Assembly: GCA_018818165.1 (NCBI GenBank)
Contig: JAHISP010000088.1
Span: 1 to 64,000 of the forward strand
Direction of reading: 5' to 3'
DNA: 64,000 bases
Source of the DNA: Bacteroidota bacterium
Lineage (GTDB): Bacteria > Bacteroidota > Ignavibacteria > Ignavibacteriales > Melioribacteraceae
The notes under the pieces were generated by a model that was given only the letters and a program-made list of their open reading frames with translations, was not told the origin of the DNA and did not search any database. The position numbers and the translations under genes were made by a program. Shown in pieces: positions 63,262 through 64,000 of the stretch; position 1 is the stretch's first letter, and each line of letters opens with the position of its first letter.

Positions 63262-64000
63262 ATGACTAAAAACAAATACATTATAGCAATTATTTTCTTA
63301 TTGGTTTCGTTTATTGGTGGCAAACCACTTCATCCAAATTTGGTGTTAACATCATTAGATGTAAGCAAAATAAGAGAATCTTTAGGCAAAGTTCCTCTAT
63401 TTGATAAATCGTTTGAAGATGCTAAGGTTGAGATTGACAAAGCAATTGATTCACCAATGGATGTTCCATTCCCTAAAGATGCTGGTGGAGGCTACACTCA
63501 CGAAAAGCATAAACAAAATTATAATGAAATGTATCTTGCCGGATTTTTATACCAAATTACTGGGGATAAAAAATATGCAATATTTATAAAAACTGTGCTC
63601 GACCAATATGCAACTCTTTATCCAAAGCTTGGGAAACATCCTCAAGGGAAAAAGCAAACGCCTGGTAGAATGTTTTGGCAAAGTTTAAATGAAACAGTTT
63701 GGTTGCTTCATACAATACAAGCTTATGATGCTATATTTGATTGGCTTTCCCAAAGCGATAGAGAAAATTACGAGGATAATATTTTTAATCCTATGGTTAA
63801 GTTTTTTATGACAGAATGCAAGCATGAGTTTGATTTAATTCATAATCACGGTACTTGGATTGTAGCTGCTGTGGGTATGACTGGATATGTTCTTGGTAAT
63901 GATGAGTATGTTCAGCAAGCCCTGTATGGTTCAGAAAAAGACGGTAAAACGGGTTATATTGCTCAACTTGATAATCTCTTCTCGCCTGATGGCTATTATA
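63262..64000 (+). CDS. PL17 oligoalginate lyase (N-terminal part, cut by window edge)
   Basis: The frame is open from the ATG at 63262 to the end of the window (246 codons). A signal peptide (to about residue 20) is followed by HPNLVLTSLDVSKIRES, then AGGGYTHEKHKQNYNEMY, PGRMFWQSLNETVWLLHTIQAYD, the active-site IHNHGTW (N195, H196) and NLFSPDGYY at the very edge. This succession is characteristic of PL17 exolytic lyases, which release unsaturated monouronate (DEH) from oligoalginate. The catalytic Tyr and the C-terminal heparinase II/III-like beta domain should lie beyond the window. No T9SS start is seen in this part, and the product is probably periplasmic. Confidence 0.92.
   Translation, partial: MTKNKYIIAIIFLLVSFIGGKPLHPNLVLTSLDVSKIRESLGKVPLFDKSFEDAKVEIDKAIDSPMDVPFPKDAGGGYTHEKHKQNYNEMYLAGFLYQITGDKKYAIFIKTVLDQYATLYPKLGKHPQGKKQTPGRMFWQSLNETVWLLHTIQAYDAIFDWLSQSDRENYEDNIFNPMVKFFMTECKHEFDLIHNHGTWIVAAVGMTGYVLGNDEYVQQALYGSEKDGKTGYIAQLDNLFSPDGYY

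Noticed and set aside
63401-63589. 62-codon plus-strand frame near the right edge
   Set aside because: It overlaps, in another frame, the PL17 lyase reading frame that opens at 63262 and runs off the window.

Overview
The window is AT-rich DNA from a Bacteroidota-type bacterium. The best match is the Ignavibacteria/Melioribacter side of the phylum. Evidence: several secreted proteins end in a type IX secretion (T9SS) C-terminal domain opening with the N-P-N-P-F-N-P-S/T-T block typical of Ignavibacteria; three promoters fit a TTG...TAnnTTTG or closely related pattern; there are Reg_prop/Y_Y_Y two-component sensors and PorV-like outer-membrane proteins; and no SusD gene is visible. No phylogenetic marker gene is present, so the assignment is an inference.

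Layout. (1) 1-410, minus strand: the start of a GIY-YIG nuclease gene, then a tRNA-Asn unit with its own promoter, a decayed tRNA-Asn duplicate and a terminator. (2) 591-4695, plus: methylmalonyl-CoA epimerase followed by the four subunits of a Na+-translocating methylmalonyl-CoA decarboxylase (mmdA, D, C, B), which couples propionate formation to a sodium gradient. (3) 4662-8655, minus: octaheme tetrathionate-reductase-type cytochrome c, a membrane cytochrome b and two YeeE/YedE sulfur-compound transport proteins, one with a degenerate rhodanese domain. (4) 9038-12780, plus: a PAS/GAF histidine kinase, a TetR regulator whose operator overlaps its own promoter, and a small outer-membrane barrel with a similar operator in front of it. 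(5) 12964-34670, plus: a one-protein propeller sensor kinase, a NarL-type response regulator, then a 12-kb gene for a 4009-residue exported protein followed by genes for a fibronectin-III protein, a TPR protein and an outer-membrane barrel. I do not recognise this four-gene module, and it is my main candidate for an undescribed system. (6) 34681-37205: a 191-bp element with 21-bp terminal inverted repeats, a small hypothetical gene, a PAS/sigma-54 activator (minus) and structured intergenic DNA. (7) 37357 to the right edge, plus: an alginate-type polysaccharide utilisation locus in one tight gene string.

How region 7 works. A TonB-dependent receptor, a large secreted protein, a PorV-like barrel and a second barrel come first. 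They are followed by T9SS-exported beta-helix and jelly-roll polysaccharide lyases, including a clear PL6 enzyme with the Lys/Arg pair spaced 21 residues apart. Next come an Alginate_lyase-family (PF05426-like) enzyme, KDPG aldolase, KDG kinase, a FadR-type GntR regulator, a short-chain dehydrogenase and a PL17 oligoalginate lyase cut by the window edge. Together these cover polymer cleavage to unsaturated monomer (DEH), reduction to KDG, phosphorylation to KDPG and cleavage to pyruvate plus glyceraldehyde-3-phosphate. A 14-bp palindrome matching the FadR-type GntR consensus overlaps the promoter of the locus and is the likely operator.

No rRNA, CRISPR array, insertion sequence or prophage gene was seen.
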